Shown piece after piece: positions 50,441 to 63,355 of a stretch of 64,000 bases of DNA; position 1 is the first letter of the stretch; every line of letters begins with the position of its first letter. The position numbers and the translations under genes are program-made. The notes below the pieces were generated by a model. That model had not been told where the DNA came from. It worked only from the letters and a program-made list of their open reading frames with translations, and made no database searches. This DNA comes from Baylisascaris procyonis (taxonomy: Eukaryota > Nematoda > Chromadorea > Rhabditida > Ascarididae): contig JAZARR010000146.1 in NCBI GenBank assembly GCA_037389465.1, positions 5,488,001-5,552,000 of the forward strand. Direction: 5' to 3'.

Positions 50441-50641
50441 CAGGTGGATGAGCATCGCAATTGTGACCTTTGTAGATGTGGGAGGAGCGAAAAAATGCAA
50501 CGGAAAAGAAGCGGCGTTCACTTAAATCATTCGACAATAACAACTGAAATGCCACACTCCTGCATGTCGCAATCAGGAAAAAAATCCGAAAGCGAAAAAA
50601 GTCGAAAAATACATCGAATCGAGTCAACTATTTTTTCTTAG
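50441..50641 (+). CDS. Candidate plus-strand terminal exon
   Basis: After acceptor CACTTTGCAG the plus strand reads QVDEHRNCDLCRCGRSEKMQ and continues in a basic, Ser-rich tail to TAG at 50639-50641. It has a small Cys cluster (CDLCRC). The minus strand here is Phe-rich and looks like an antisense shadow. No matching upstream exon was found, so this remains a candidate. Confidence 0.22.
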   Translation, partial: QVDEHRNCDLCRCGRSEKMQRKRSGVHLNHSTITTEMPHSCMSQSGKKSESEKSRKIHRIESTIFS

Positions 50642-52269
50642 AAGCAATCTCAAAAGCAAAACCAAACAACAAAAAAAGATTTTTTAAAACCTCAATGCAT
50701 AAGCATTTCGCAAATCATGCGAAACACATTGCTAGAAGTGATTCCTCGCAGGAAACGCAGCTACAATGAGTTTTTTTTTTGCGTATGTGCGAAATGAGAG
50801 CGATAAGTGCGGCTGTCCACTTCCTACGCATCTGCTTTCCTCCTCCACTCAACTTTTGATGACAGCGATAGTGCACTTATCGGTTTCTCAACGCTTTTTA
50901 AAAACGATAACAATGCACCACCCATGCCTGACAGTGGCATTTATTAGCTCATTGTTGGCAAACATTGTCAGTAACAAACCTACACTAATATCAACTTCTC
51001 AGAGTGAATACTCTTCCAGGTGGCACAAAGAGAGACAGCTGTTTTTAGCTAGCCCAGCAAAAACTCGCCAGCATAACCAATCAACTTGTATAAAACACTC
51101 AGCGAAGAACTTGTTTCAAGCAATGTTAGGAATAGCGATGTCCAGTGTTGCTCATATGTAGCAAAGTATAGCATTTGGTACAGTATAGTGCATTGTAAAT
51201 AGCTGGTAGAGTATAGAAGGCAAATGAATTCGCAAAAACTAAGCACGAAAGGATGCAGCACAGTAAAGAAAATAACATTACAAAACATGATATTCTCCAT
51301 ATAATTGTCGTACTTAAGGATGCTTCTATATCTCATCGCTTCAGATGCACTATGAAATGCTTTAGATTACGAAGTACGCCTGCATACTTGATATACGCTG
51401 TCCGTGCTGCTCTCTAAGCGCTGTCACAATTACACACCTTAGTTCGACCTCAGCTAACGAGTGGTCAACAACTTACACCTGGAAACGAGTGCACCTGGTA
51501 GAATCAACCATATGATTTCTCATAAACCAACACTGCTTTCTTGCTCAAAAGGAGATTGAAGTTACTCATATTTTACAGTGACCAGGATATTTCATGTCAC
51601 GTGGTATAACGGAAACACCCTAGCTAACAATCAACGTCATTCAGAGCCACAACATCGAAAACTTTACGAATTCAATATGGATGTTAAGCGGCTATTCGCG
51701 AAACGCATCGCTTTCACGAACATAAATTTCAATCGCCTCTTTTCAGCAGGCGCTCATTTCTTAAAGCATCACCGCTCTTAGTGAAATATAGTGCTTAAGT
51801 GAAATGACAGAAGAAAAAAAGATTCGAAACATTCCTGCTGTCTAACATCGAATTAAAGCGAAAATTGCGCTAAAAAAGTTTAATCCTCAAAATATTTCTG
51901 ATTATGGCACATGTCTCGTTTGTGCAGAAAAGCAAAGCAGAGCCACAAAAATGCCGGTGAATTATTTCTAATACAAGTGAATCAAAAACGGATTAATGAA
52001 ACCCTTATATTGGTAGCCAACACCTGAAAGGTGGGAAGATAAAAATTAGTTCAGAATATAGGAATTAGTGTAATATCTGTAGTAGAGTTAAAAGTGATGA
52101 GCCAATAAAAAGTGAGACCAAATATATTAGTGATAAAAGTTCTCTCCACTTTGGCTATGCATAACATGGTAAGGAAAAAATGAATTTAAAATCACAACGG
52201 CACAATGAATTTATGAGAAAAAACACTCCGAGTAGAATGCATTACCTCTTTAATAGCTCTCGTACTATC

Positions 52270-52334
<65 letters not shown>
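52270..52334. repeat. (TA)n microsatellite
   Basis: About 65 bases of TA dinucleotides with one C interruption at 52281. Confidence 0.98.
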
Positions 52335-52336
<2 letters not shown>

Positions 52337-53827
52337 AAACCTTTGAAAAATCAATACTATGAGAGTAATGGCATTATAAAACTGTCCGCCAATAGAACGA
52401 ACATTTTAAAACCTCTATCATAAGAAAGATCAGAAAGTATATTCGATAAACACGATATTGTACATGAAGTTATTACTGACTGAACATAATGGTTAGTATG
52501 ATTCATCTTCTAACTTTACTTCATTCACTTTGGAACTCCATCAGTGAGGAAAAAATAAATTTTGGTCAAGAAACAAAATTTTTTTTTTTGCCATTATCAA
52601 ATCAGCAGCTATTAAACGAGAAAATATCATTTCCTCTGTGAAAAATTGAACCGATCAAAAGAAGCTTAAGTGGAAGCGCGAAACGATCATGTAGATGAGC
52701 ATCATTCACGATTGTGTCTAATAGCGAATTTGAGAGTTTGCTATTCCAGAGGGATCACAATAACCCGGCATTAAAAATGCAAAAAAAAAAAAAAAATCAT
52801 TCAGTATGAAAGTTGATCACCTCTGAGCAAAAATCCGCTAAAATTCGGAGCGCAATCCCCTAAGGGACGTTTTTAATAACAGAACTCTGTGAGATAGCAA
52901 CCAATATTATTCTGATGTTCGACGCTGCTCTAATTTGGCGCTCGAATTTGATGCAATGAGGAAAACTGCCCATCTTTTTCACTTACCCTTCCCATTTTAC
53001 AAACGGCAAATATTATCTGCGAATTTTATGAATGTCGATTAAAAGTGGAAATTCTCGATTGATTAGTTCAACGCGCTCAATTCAGACCTCGATGTTGAAC
53101 AGGGCAGAACAGCCGAACAATAAAGGCTGTGTATGGAGTTAATGAAATAATACAAAACGAGCATGAGAAAGTTGAGTTCTGTATCAACTACCGACCGGAA
53201 GCAAAGCTGTCAAGGGAGGGCGGGTGTTGCGGTTGCCCGTTAGCATCAGCGTGAGAGCAAGCATGCCGAACCTCAAATACACGCTCCGCCCCATCACTCC
53301 CTCCTGGAACCGCCCTCTTCTCATCTCCTTTCCGTCATCGTAGCCTAACTCTTCACTAACGCATCAACTCACAACTTGTACTTGCACTCTATCATCTTCG
53401 TCTGTAGTTGAGGTATATACTTCGAACACCTTTGCCTCTTTCTTCCTCTATTTCTCTTCACCCGCTCTATTCTTTTCCTTTTTTTTTTTTGATTTCACCT
53501 CCATACCATTTTGTCATCTTCACTAAGAAGCATATATTAAGCATTCAAAACTCGATTGGCTAATTTTTGAAACACTTAACTCGACGTCTTTCGCACTAAT
53601 CATTGGCAGTGAGCTGCATAAAGGAGTATTGAGATTACATGCAGAAACAAATTAGTCTACTTTGCAAAGAAATGAGCAGTTTAGTTTGCTTATGAGTCTA
53701 CTTCGATAGAGCGCCTTCCGCTAGATATTACTGCATCATTTCAGCTGAGATATCTATAGTAAAAAATACCAATAATATTCTTTAGGCAAGTATAAATGTA
53801 AATATAAATGCTAACAATAAATAAATG

Positions 53828-53830
<3 letters not shown>

Positions 53831-53897
<67 letters not shown>
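53831..53897. repeat. (AT)n microsatellite
   Basis: About 67 bases of AT dinucleotides in the right flank. Confidence 0.98.
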
Positions 53898-53900
<3 letters not shown>

Positions 53901-56900
53901 GTCAGTCCACAACGCACAGTTCTAAATTGATTTCCCATTGTTTAATGAATAATTAAATGTTGAAGGGTTGTTCGCAACTGTCGAATTTTTTGTGGACGCT
54001 CGCTTCATGGCGTTTCCTTTTTTTTCAAAAATTTGTCTAGCGTTCAAGGCAGCAATCATTTCTCATTAGGATAAAGGTGTTGGATAGAATCGATGGGTGT
54101 ACTTCATTCACTTTTCATGTTGTCACCACTTGATCTCTTCATCGAATGACATAATTATGGCCCTTCATTTGTCATTTCTTAGACAACATTTCAGTCAGTA
54201 AGATCCCCTTCGATATATATATTACGCAATAATTATCTACTATATAATATTAGTGCATCTTTTGTGAATGCCGTCTCTATAATCTTTCATTTTTGCATCT
54301 TTACATGCAATTCAAGAAGCGCGTCCTCGTGGATACCGGATGTTAACTTGAAATTAAGCAGAAAGCCTTTAAAAGTAAACATTTCCTATAAGGTAGATTT
54401 CAAAATGTGTTAAGCGTTTTTGAATGGGAACAATAATGCTTAATTTACAGGTCTATCACGGAAGATCGCGAAATTTGCATGAGTGGAGGAAATCAGCGGA
54501 ACATTTTCAACGAAAGCATGCTGAAACTGAGACAGCACTATAACCAGTCGTATACTTGTCGTGCGAAACAGTAGCTGATATGCCGATGCGAAAGTAAAAG
54601 CAAGGTTGCAAAGAAAAAAACTAACGTTGAAGGAAATAGAATTTTTGCACAATAGGGATGAAAGTGACAATTGTAGGATTTGTGGACTTGCTTTACCATT
54701 GCTACCTTGCGGGTAATTTGACAAAAAATCAGTGCAGTTTTGGTTGACTGAATTAAATCGCCATGCGATCCTCCGATAAGAAGCTCAAAAAAAACTTTTA
54801 CATCACATAGCATCCACTCGTAATTTACTAAAGGAATTCAGTTTTTCGTTGCTTCGGATGTTATGGTTAAGAATTTTTGACTAATTTACCATTCCATCGT
54901 TATCAAACGTAGTTTTTCTGAAACCTAAAAGGACAGTCGCCGCGACTGCTGTTTTTATAAAGAGTTGAATGGAAGAATTTTTTTTATGAGAGCAAAAAGC
55001 TAAGCTGAGCAAAATGCAGAGAAGTTCATTTCACATAATTCCTCTAGATAGAAACGGCCTTTGCTGAATGGCGTGAGATTGTCATTGAGACAGCCGAAGT
55101 AGCTGACACTATACCTTGAAATTCCCAATTGATGAAACGTCAATTTTCGATAGCAAAATTATCTTTCAGGTGAATTCGTATTTCCTAGAGGATATGTGAT
55201 ACTTAGCGATGCAACGATCGAAGCTTATATTGGCACTTAATAACACAACACAAAACGAATAACTTTTGAGCTGAAGGATCGCAATTTATCATTACTTAAT
55301 CGTTCGCCATCTACCGGCAAATTGCATCGTTTCGAAGATCGTAAAAGTTTTTATTTATGGTAAAAAGTTCGGTAAAGATTTCCTATGAAAAACTAGAACT
55401 TATGATGCAAAGCATTCCTTTGCTTTCGGCTTATGATTCTAATCGACTGGAATTTGGTTCGGTTGATACTGGATCGAAGACGTTTGCTTATAATGCAGCT
55501 CCCAGTCGCACCCGAAAGAACCATCGGAAAAAATTCTAAAAATGTCGGGCGGTTGCAAACTGACAGCATTCGATAGAACAGGATTTCGGTTGCAACAGAT
55601 AAAACTACCGAGCAAATATTTTCCGGCCAATAAATGTCTTCGGTAGCAAACCACCCCAAATTCCGGTTTCCAAGCGGATTTCCTCAAGAAGGTTTTGTAC
55701 CACGAGGGTACCAACAAACGTTGTTTGTCTAGTACAGCAACACTTCCTATAATCTTATATGGGGGTTAACAACAAATAAAAAACAAGTGAAAACAATTCA
55801 AGTGCATGCAAGGAAGATAGAATATAATGCAGCATCACAGTTACCACCGAATAGCTATTGGCATACCTGCAGCCGCATGGAGCTTAAGAGCCCTAGTTAA
55901 AAAAGGAGAAAAAAGGAAGCCTTAGAAGCAAAGGTCAGCAAAGACTGTAGAATGAAGTAGCCATGAATCGTTCAGTTCAACAATTTGTCTTGTATAAAAA
56001 CTACCACTCTGGTTGTCGGATCGTTCGCTGTTCGTCAGCATCACGATCAAGACGTCGATCATCAAGTTTCAAGTATCCGACATATGATTCTCTAAACGTC
56101 AGCAGATCATGGCTACTAGCCTATCTCCACAGCGGATCATTTTATAGAGGTATTTAGAGATATTCTGCCTCACTCCCGGTGCCATCTTGTCCCACTGTAT
56201 AAAGTTATCTAACCCGAGGGGATCGCCCACGAATGATCATTTTATTTTGAACAAATATTAGCACTAGAGTAGCAGTCTAGAGGTGTTGATGTTTAGAAGT
56301 CTCGTTCGGCTATTCCTGTATCCATGGTGCACTAATTCCTCTAACTACCTCATAGGCCTCATAAATTCCGTTCGAGGTTCGACCGAACAGCTGAAAAAAA
56401 AAATCGCTTCTACTGAAGTATGAAGTAGCATCTGCACTATCAATAAGTCTACGAGAACATTGACCATTTCATTCCTCCAAGTCTTACTCTTCCATTCTTT
56501 CTTTCATCGATTAATAGAGTTTTGCTTAACTCGTCTCCGAAGGCAACATATTCCATTTGGAAATATCTAATCGCCACAAGTGGCGCATTCAACAAAAAGA
56601 GTGGGCAAGCATGAGTGTACCCTCACTCAAGTTTATTATACGCCTTTTGCCAGTGGAAACTTAAGTTTTGAATAAACTTCAGCGATTACCACTCGCTACC
56701 CCCTAATTTCAGACGAAAGTTACATATTAACTCAAAAATTTTCATGCATTAGGTCCCCAATTTCACTAATACGCCTCATTTCCTTTTTATTTCGAAGTGA
56801 TAATTTGCGGCAGATGAGGGACAAAGAATAGGCCTCTCTTCTCATAAAAGATCCGAAATTTCTCGAAGACATTAAACTTTTTCGTCAACACTCTATTTTC

Positions 56901-58150
56901 CGAACCCAATCATCCGTCCTGAGCGAGTACAGCTGAATCGAGTTGCGACACCTATAAAACAATATTTTAAGGCTCACGCGCTCTTGCCAACCTATAATTA
57001 GTAAAGGATGGTATGAATTTTGCTCCTGTTTAGCTAAATATTACACAAAGACCCAAAAAACCAATCATGCAGCAGAAGTCTCTTCGGTGTTTTTGCAATG
57101 TCGCCTTGCTGCAAGTTACGTCTCTTACATCCGCCATTTGAAGATGGCCTCTCATGTGGGCGATTAACGCTTTGCATAAGCTTCTGAACGCAAACTCTTT
57201 TCATCGTTGCCACATCTATCCACGCAGCAGCTCACCATCTTCAATTCCCTGTTGTTGCGTGGTTGCTTTGAATTAAAAATTAGAACCATAAATTACAATC
57301 CTCGTAGAATAAGAGAAACGTTTGTTCAAGCAATACGCTCGAGATGCTTTCCAAGGACAAAATACTGTTTGCTATAGCAGGTTACTACTTAGAATAAGTG
57401 CTCCAAAAAGAGGAATTTCATTATTTGACTGCCGATGTTTTGAGGCGTGATTTTTGTTTTCGTTCAAAAAAAGTCCCTCCAATGATGCCACAATCGATTC
57501 AAAATTTGTTAATAAGAGATAATGTCTGAAAATTACCACGGCACTTGATTAATAGTTAAATATTATTCACACATGTGAACAATATCTTTCCACTTAAATT
57601 AGTCGCCTAGAACAATTGACAAAATATGTTCTATTGTGCAGATTTCCCACACACATTCTGGAATCATGTTGCAAGGAGGTTGGATTTTCCTAATTATAAC
57701 CGCAAGCACAGGCTTTCATCAGATAATTTACTTGCTCTGCAGAAGAAAATAAGGACTACATTTCTCTACGCGTTAACGTTTACTCATAGCATGAGGCTCT
57801 CATAGCAAGAAATCTAAAACAAAAATCGTCGTTCTAACGATCTCAACTGAGACGAAGCAATATAAATCCACCCCTCCTTCAGTTTTTACGGTTTAAGCGG
57901 AATTTCTTACCCTCTTGCGTTCTGCCTTTTCAATAGGTCCCTACTGGAATGCTTCAATGATTCCAATGAATTACAGGAATATCAAAGGGTAGATTAGCAC
58001 TCGTAGACTCCGGATAGTATTTATGAGGAAATCACATCTACGAATGTGCTATATATTTTAAACTTCAAAATGAACATTACAAGTCTTCTAAGCGTTATAA
58101 AGCAGCATAGAGGTAAAATATCTTCGCCGACTATTTGGCGATGCGTCTAG

Positions 58151-58438
58151 TATGGTTTTGATACATTCCGCTTCGAACTGCCGTACGCTGTGAAGTACGA
58201 CGTGTGTGGCCAAGTATGCAACTCAACGAATTGTGGTCTTTTTACCCCGGAAGTCTGGAGTCGGGCGTTGCTAACAACTAACAGGAAACGTTTCCTCTTT
58301 GACTTACCCTTCACTTCAACTTGCCCTATAAATAATGGATATGACATTGTAACAAGAGTGGTTGTAAAGCAAGCAAATCCTTCCCAGGAAATTTTTCTCC
58401 CTATTAGCAGCTATTATGTCATTCAGCAGGAGCGATAA
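58151..58438 (+). CDS. Candidate exon, strand unresolved
   Basis: After an acceptor-like GCGTCTAG the plus strand is open for 95 codons to TAA. It encodes a Cys-containing, extracellular-looking sequence (YGFDTFRFELPYAVKYDVCG, then QVCNSTNCG with one N-glycosylation sequon). A donor-like GTATGC lies at the end of the first 21 codons. The minus strand has a competing exon in the same place: acceptor TACTTCACAG near 58191, then a frame containing VRQFEAECIKTILDASPNSR before a stop. Both look better than random, and I recognise neither. Confidence 0.35.
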   Translation, partial: YGFDTFRFELPYAVKYDVCGQVCNSTNCGLFTPEVWSRALLTTNRKRFLFDLPFTSTCPINNGYDIVTRVVVKQANPSQEIFLPISSYYVIQQER

Positions 58439-61400
58439 TAGAAAGTACTCAGTTGTTCTTACCGGCTTCCATTCTTCTTCACCTTTTTCAGCGGGTTTTA
58501 AATATATTAGCATTCTTTGATACATTTAATATGAACATAGATAAGGTCATCGAATGGGATTTTCATCTCTACTTTTGCAATACATAACCCTCAAAGAACA
58601 CAGCTGATTTTGTAATAAGAGAACGGCAATATTATGAACTTTTTGACGTTTTAATAAAAAATCTTTTCCATGAGATGAAAGGCTGCAACAATAACAACTT
58701 CCTCCTCAAAAATGCGTTCTCAAAGCACATTCGTTCACCATCACAGAATAATTATGCAGATGAGAGTCTACTGAACAGACGAATGTCGCAAAGGGCATTT
58801 TACAAAAAGTCGCAAATCAGTTCTTGAAGGAATAAGTGGAGAAAGACACCACAGCAGTTGGCACTAACGCATTTTTGCATTCCACTTATCTGGCGGACCT
58901 CTTTTATAAACCAATAATTAATAATTAGCTATGCGAAATAACGTTTCCATAATTTAATTCATCCAGTCGGTCGCGTAAGTTTTCTATAAAAGATTCGCTT
59001 TCTTGTAGTCAAACGCGTGTAGGATGAAAAACCAAATAGTGCAAGACGCATGTAAATTTTTTCCACCTTCAAATCCTTCCCCCTTCTAAGTTTGATGGAT
59101 CGACGCGAAGTACGGTATAGAAGGTTGCTTTACTGTGCATATTTTACCTGCATATTTCCACATTCAACTTCAGCAGTTCGCAGGTTGAAAGTACCAGACT
59201 GACAGACAGGTATGCAACTCTCATATGTGCACACAGATATGAGGGCAAGTACGCCGCTGTCATAATAAGCTTAAAAAATGTCAAATTACAAAAACATACA
59301 ATACAGAACTTATTTATGGAAAGAAAGAAAAGTGTTGATAAAAGAGCATATGTTGTTTAGTGGTCATGAAGTGGGCAATTCTTATTGGTTGTAAAATTGA
59401 GCTACAGAGATTTCCCACGATCGCTATTGCGCAAAAATCTCGTCGTTTGCTCGTACCGATATTACTGGGTGCCGCGTCTTTTTTTGTCGCATAGAATGTA
59501 GCACAATTTATTCAATGACCCTATTTCTATTCTTCTACTCTAATAATGAGCAAACAATTGTGATGGACCACTTTTTTTTTCGCTCTCGTTTCTCTGCTAT
59601 ATTTTTGGCACTGATGAAAATATAGTCTATCCGGAAACATTTCATGGATACTTCTGATTGAGTTGGCAACTTCTTGAAGCCGAAATTTTTCGTATTCCAA
59701 TTTCAAAAAAATGCCAAATAAATGCACGAATTAGAAACCAACATCCCAGAAAATAGTCCAATAAAATAGCAACGCTTTATTAAAACACTGTATTGATGGC
59801 ACTTGTTTTAGAGGTGAAGCAAAAGAGCATTCTGCTGCGGTGCATGTCTTAGGCATAATCTGTTGCACTTAGAGGCAATAACGCATTGTGAGTGATGGAT
59901 CGTCGCTAGTGACGGGTAATGAGGTGCTTGTTTACCGTGTGATGGTGAGCAGATAAGGAAGTTGGCACATGCGCAAGTCTTGTGCCGACCGAGTGGCGCC
60001 CTCAACAATCCTTCAAACTCATCTCCTGTCATCTAAACAACTTCATTCCTCCTGTGTTTCGTTTCATTTCAGAGACACAATCGTATTCGTGTCTTATAGT
60101 ACAATCGCTTAATCTAGAATAGCTCTCCTTGCAAGTACTGGGATAATTTCTTGGCGCTGATACAATAAAGTATGCTTTCTTAATAGGCGTCTCCCAATTA
60201 CACTAAAATCGAATAGCCAACTCATTACGGAAATCAGATCAATGGAACCTCATCAACCACTTAGTTCAGTATCCCAAGATGAATTAATGCATACATAGAA
60301 ATGAATTGCATCTTAACATTTTCAACCATAGCCAGGTAATATGAAGGGTATCTTATTGATATGAATCTTTCTTTTCAAACAAAGTGCACGGCAGTAAGCC
60401 ACTAAAAATGGGATACTTGAGAGGTAACCTAAAGATCTGCAAAGTTTTGCTATCTTTAAGGCGCCATTTCAGAATTACCCAACTAAACGTGAAACGCTTC
60501 CTTTCCTCTTGGTGATGTGCCAAATGCAGAGGCGTTTGCTGTGACTTTATTGATGCAATCGTTGCACCGTTCGTGGCTTTTTAGCAATGTGCTTATGGGC
60601 TTCGGTATTGCGTGAAGTTTTCTAGCAGATCAACGCAGTTATGAGTTGTGAGTCTAAACCTAAAAGGAGGGGAAGGTGGGTAACGCTGCCATTCAATCGT
60701 GTAGGCAATCAAATCCTTCTGCTACAGTATTCCTCACTGTAATTTTCTGTCGATTATGACCTGTTGAAATGGAAAATATCCGCCACTGCCAGTGAGTTAT
60801 CCTCCTCTTTTTTAACAGTAATTCTTGAGTGCACCTCTGCTGGAGCATTATTTATAACAGCCTATGGTAAAGGCGGAAAAGATGTAACATGATACCACGT
60901 CGACTTACCTGCAAAGTTGTGCTGTCGATAAATCTCTAATCTTGTGCTGATTTCGATCTTGAGTGTACCGCAACACCTCCCTATCTTACGTCCATCAGCA
61001 TCACTTGCTCACGAATGTCATTTCGTTTCAAGACGCAACTTCGAACAAGAAGATCATTGGCGTAGTCCGAGTAAAAATCTGAAATGCGACGTCGTGCTTA
61101 AGAAACATAAAAGAGACAGGAAAATTAACAGACAACTTTGTGGAGACAGCCAATTGAATTTTTAACTGATATTGACCTCTTTATAAAAAAAGTAATTATT
61201 TTGCAACATGCATCTACAGTTGTACCAAGAGCAATATTTCAACGCACAGAACACAATAACCCAATTGCGTTCCATAACCGATCCCTTGATTCAGTTAATA
61301 AACGTTGTCACTTAATCACAAACGTCTTATTTGTGAGATTTCAACCCCTCCCCTATTTTTAATAACAGACCTTCATAAAAGCAAATTGTCAGCTCACAAA

Positions 61401-61488
61401 TAACTCTCGCGACAGCCTTCAAGACGTGGCTGATTCCCAAAGCATTTTCCATTTTGTGTTCAACAGCGTAAAATTGGTACTTACGGAT

Positions 61489-61591
61489 ATTTCTGATGAA
61501 TATATCATCATGGGTGCTCAGTCGGAATTCTCTTCCCCCGATATTTTCCCGATCAGCCGACGGGCTGAACCGATCACTCTCGATATGAAAG
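61489..61591 (-). CDS. Candidate minus-strand exon with GTAAGT donor
   Basis: A frame containing PSADRENIGGREFRLSTHDD, then IFIRNI, ends at ATATCC|GTAAGTACC, a full donor match. Two acceptor-like AGs (ATCGAG and GGTTCAG) lie at its start. GC is higher than the surrounding sequence. If real, it belongs to a gene upstream of the collagen on the same strand. I cannot name it. Confidence 0.25.
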
Positions 61592-61723
61592 CACAATAAC
61601 ACGCATTACTGACATCCCTCCCCGCCTCACAGAAATTCTAATCGAACTGGAAGCACTGTTCTTCAAGAAAACAGACGCTCTGACTACATCACGCGCTTCA
61701 TCATAGAAAAAAGATTGTTCTTG

Positions 61724-61909
61724 CAGCTGCAGCCATATTACCAATTACATCCGCCCTTACTAATAATCCTTATAACAATTAATAGTCGGCATTTTTCTCA
61801 ATGCGTTCCACTACCTTTTGTCTACCGACTTGTTGATGAAATTAATGGGACTTATGGAGACAGAACTACAAACCGCTTTACGATGACTTTATTCGATTAC
61901 CTCTTTTAG
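61724..61909 (+). CDS. Candidate plus-strand terminal segment
   Basis: After a CTTGCAG acceptor the plus strand is open for about 61 codons to TAG. The later part looks coding (CVPLPFVYRLVDEINGTYGD) and carries one N-glycosylation sequon. I do not recognise it. It could be joined to the 58.2-kb candidate if that one is on the plus strand. Confidence 0.2.
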   Translation, partial: QLQPYYQLHPPLLIILITINSRHFSQCVPLPFVYRLVDEINGTYGDRTTNRFTMTLFDYLF

Positions 61910-63277
61910 TGGAGGACGTTGCCTCCGGATCAAAGCCTACGAAATTTGTAGAAAGTTTCTGAAATTGAGTGAAGCCTTCGTTTCAACTCGTTATTTTAAA
62001 CGCGAATGACACTTCCTCTTCTCCTGATTCTTGGTTAGTTCCGTTTATGTCATTCTCCTAAGTTATTATCGCTATCTATACTAATCAGTAAACAAGTTAT
62101 CTTCTATTTATTACTTAAATTACATTGCTACTATATTCGCATGCGTCACTGCCTTGTGTTTTTTCTTCCTTGCTCTAATGTATATATTCCATAATTTATT
62201 GTAGTTTTCGTTGCTCTCACAATCTGAATAAATGATTTTCTTCATCTTCTTCGTCTATAGTGGTACGAAGCGATGACAAGCTATGTAATAGTGAAGTGGC
62301 TCTACGTTAACAATAGTGCATAGATACAACTATCCAGCAATATGAAATATTCTATTTGTGGATGAATATATGACTGCGTTTGCGTACACAAAGGTGAGCA
62401 ACTTTTCCGCTCCAATGAATCGCTATGAGCATTGTTGTCTTTTCATTTTTGTTCATGTGCACTCATGTGGAATGTTACATCTCTACTACTTGTCCCCACT
62501 TTTACCTTCTCACCCTTACCGCCTCCAACTTTATTAATGTAAACAATGACTCGAAGGAAAAGAGGCCAAGAGGTAGGGAATGACTAACGTCGATCGCAAG
62601 GGGCTATGAGCATAGTTCAGCGGCCATGCGACCTCAACGAGCATTTCGTAACCTCCTCCGACCGCAAATGATAAACAATGTTGTGCACCTAAACGGTCAA
62701 CGGATGTAGTTAAATATCAACCATTCATGGTTTATACCATATGTAGTATATTACCATACTTTAGAATGAGGTTTATGATATTATTGCTATAATTCTGGCA
62801 CTTTTTGCTGGAGCTTTTGCTAGCTGATTTCATGTAAAATTGGTATTGATGATGAAAATGTATATATCGAGAATTTCGTTTATTTCAACACTCTCACTCA
62901 TCGTTGATACTGGTTGGGATTGCGTTATCATTTAGGGGAAAATGAAGTGAGCAACTTTTTGCGATGATGATCGCATCGTAGATGCAAATGCAGCCGAAGA
63001 CGAAAGACCTTCCCGAAAGTCGCTTGCTGCCACATATGCATTTTAGCAAATATATAAATTTGCAAACGCTAGTTAACTAAAAGAAGAGCAACCAAGACGA
63101 CAATAGCATAATGGGATTGAACAACTGAAAACGTCCGGCACTGGACATGATCGGAATTGAGAACACGATACGGCGTTTCGTTTCCCTCTTTAGAGAATTC
63201 GTCCTCACGAACGTGATGCATCGATTTTGCTATGACCAATCGACCGCTAGCCTCTAGCAGTAATCGGCCATAAACTG

Positions 63278-63355
63278 ATATATACATAACATGTATGTGG
63301 CTCATACGTGATATACGTATGTAGCTTATAGATATACGTAATACGTATATGGCTT
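63278..63355. repeat. Three-copy minisatellite (ATATACGTAATACGTATGTGGCT-like)
   Basis: Three imperfect units of about 24-28 bp each contain alternating TATACGTA-type steps and end in G(T/C)GGCT or GTAGCT. The repeat lies inside a 134-codon minus-strand open frame that I do not consider coding. Confidence 0.75.

Noticed and set aside
50766..51161. 131-codon plus-strand frame
   Set aside because: No domain, no splice context, composition typical of chance AT-rich frames.
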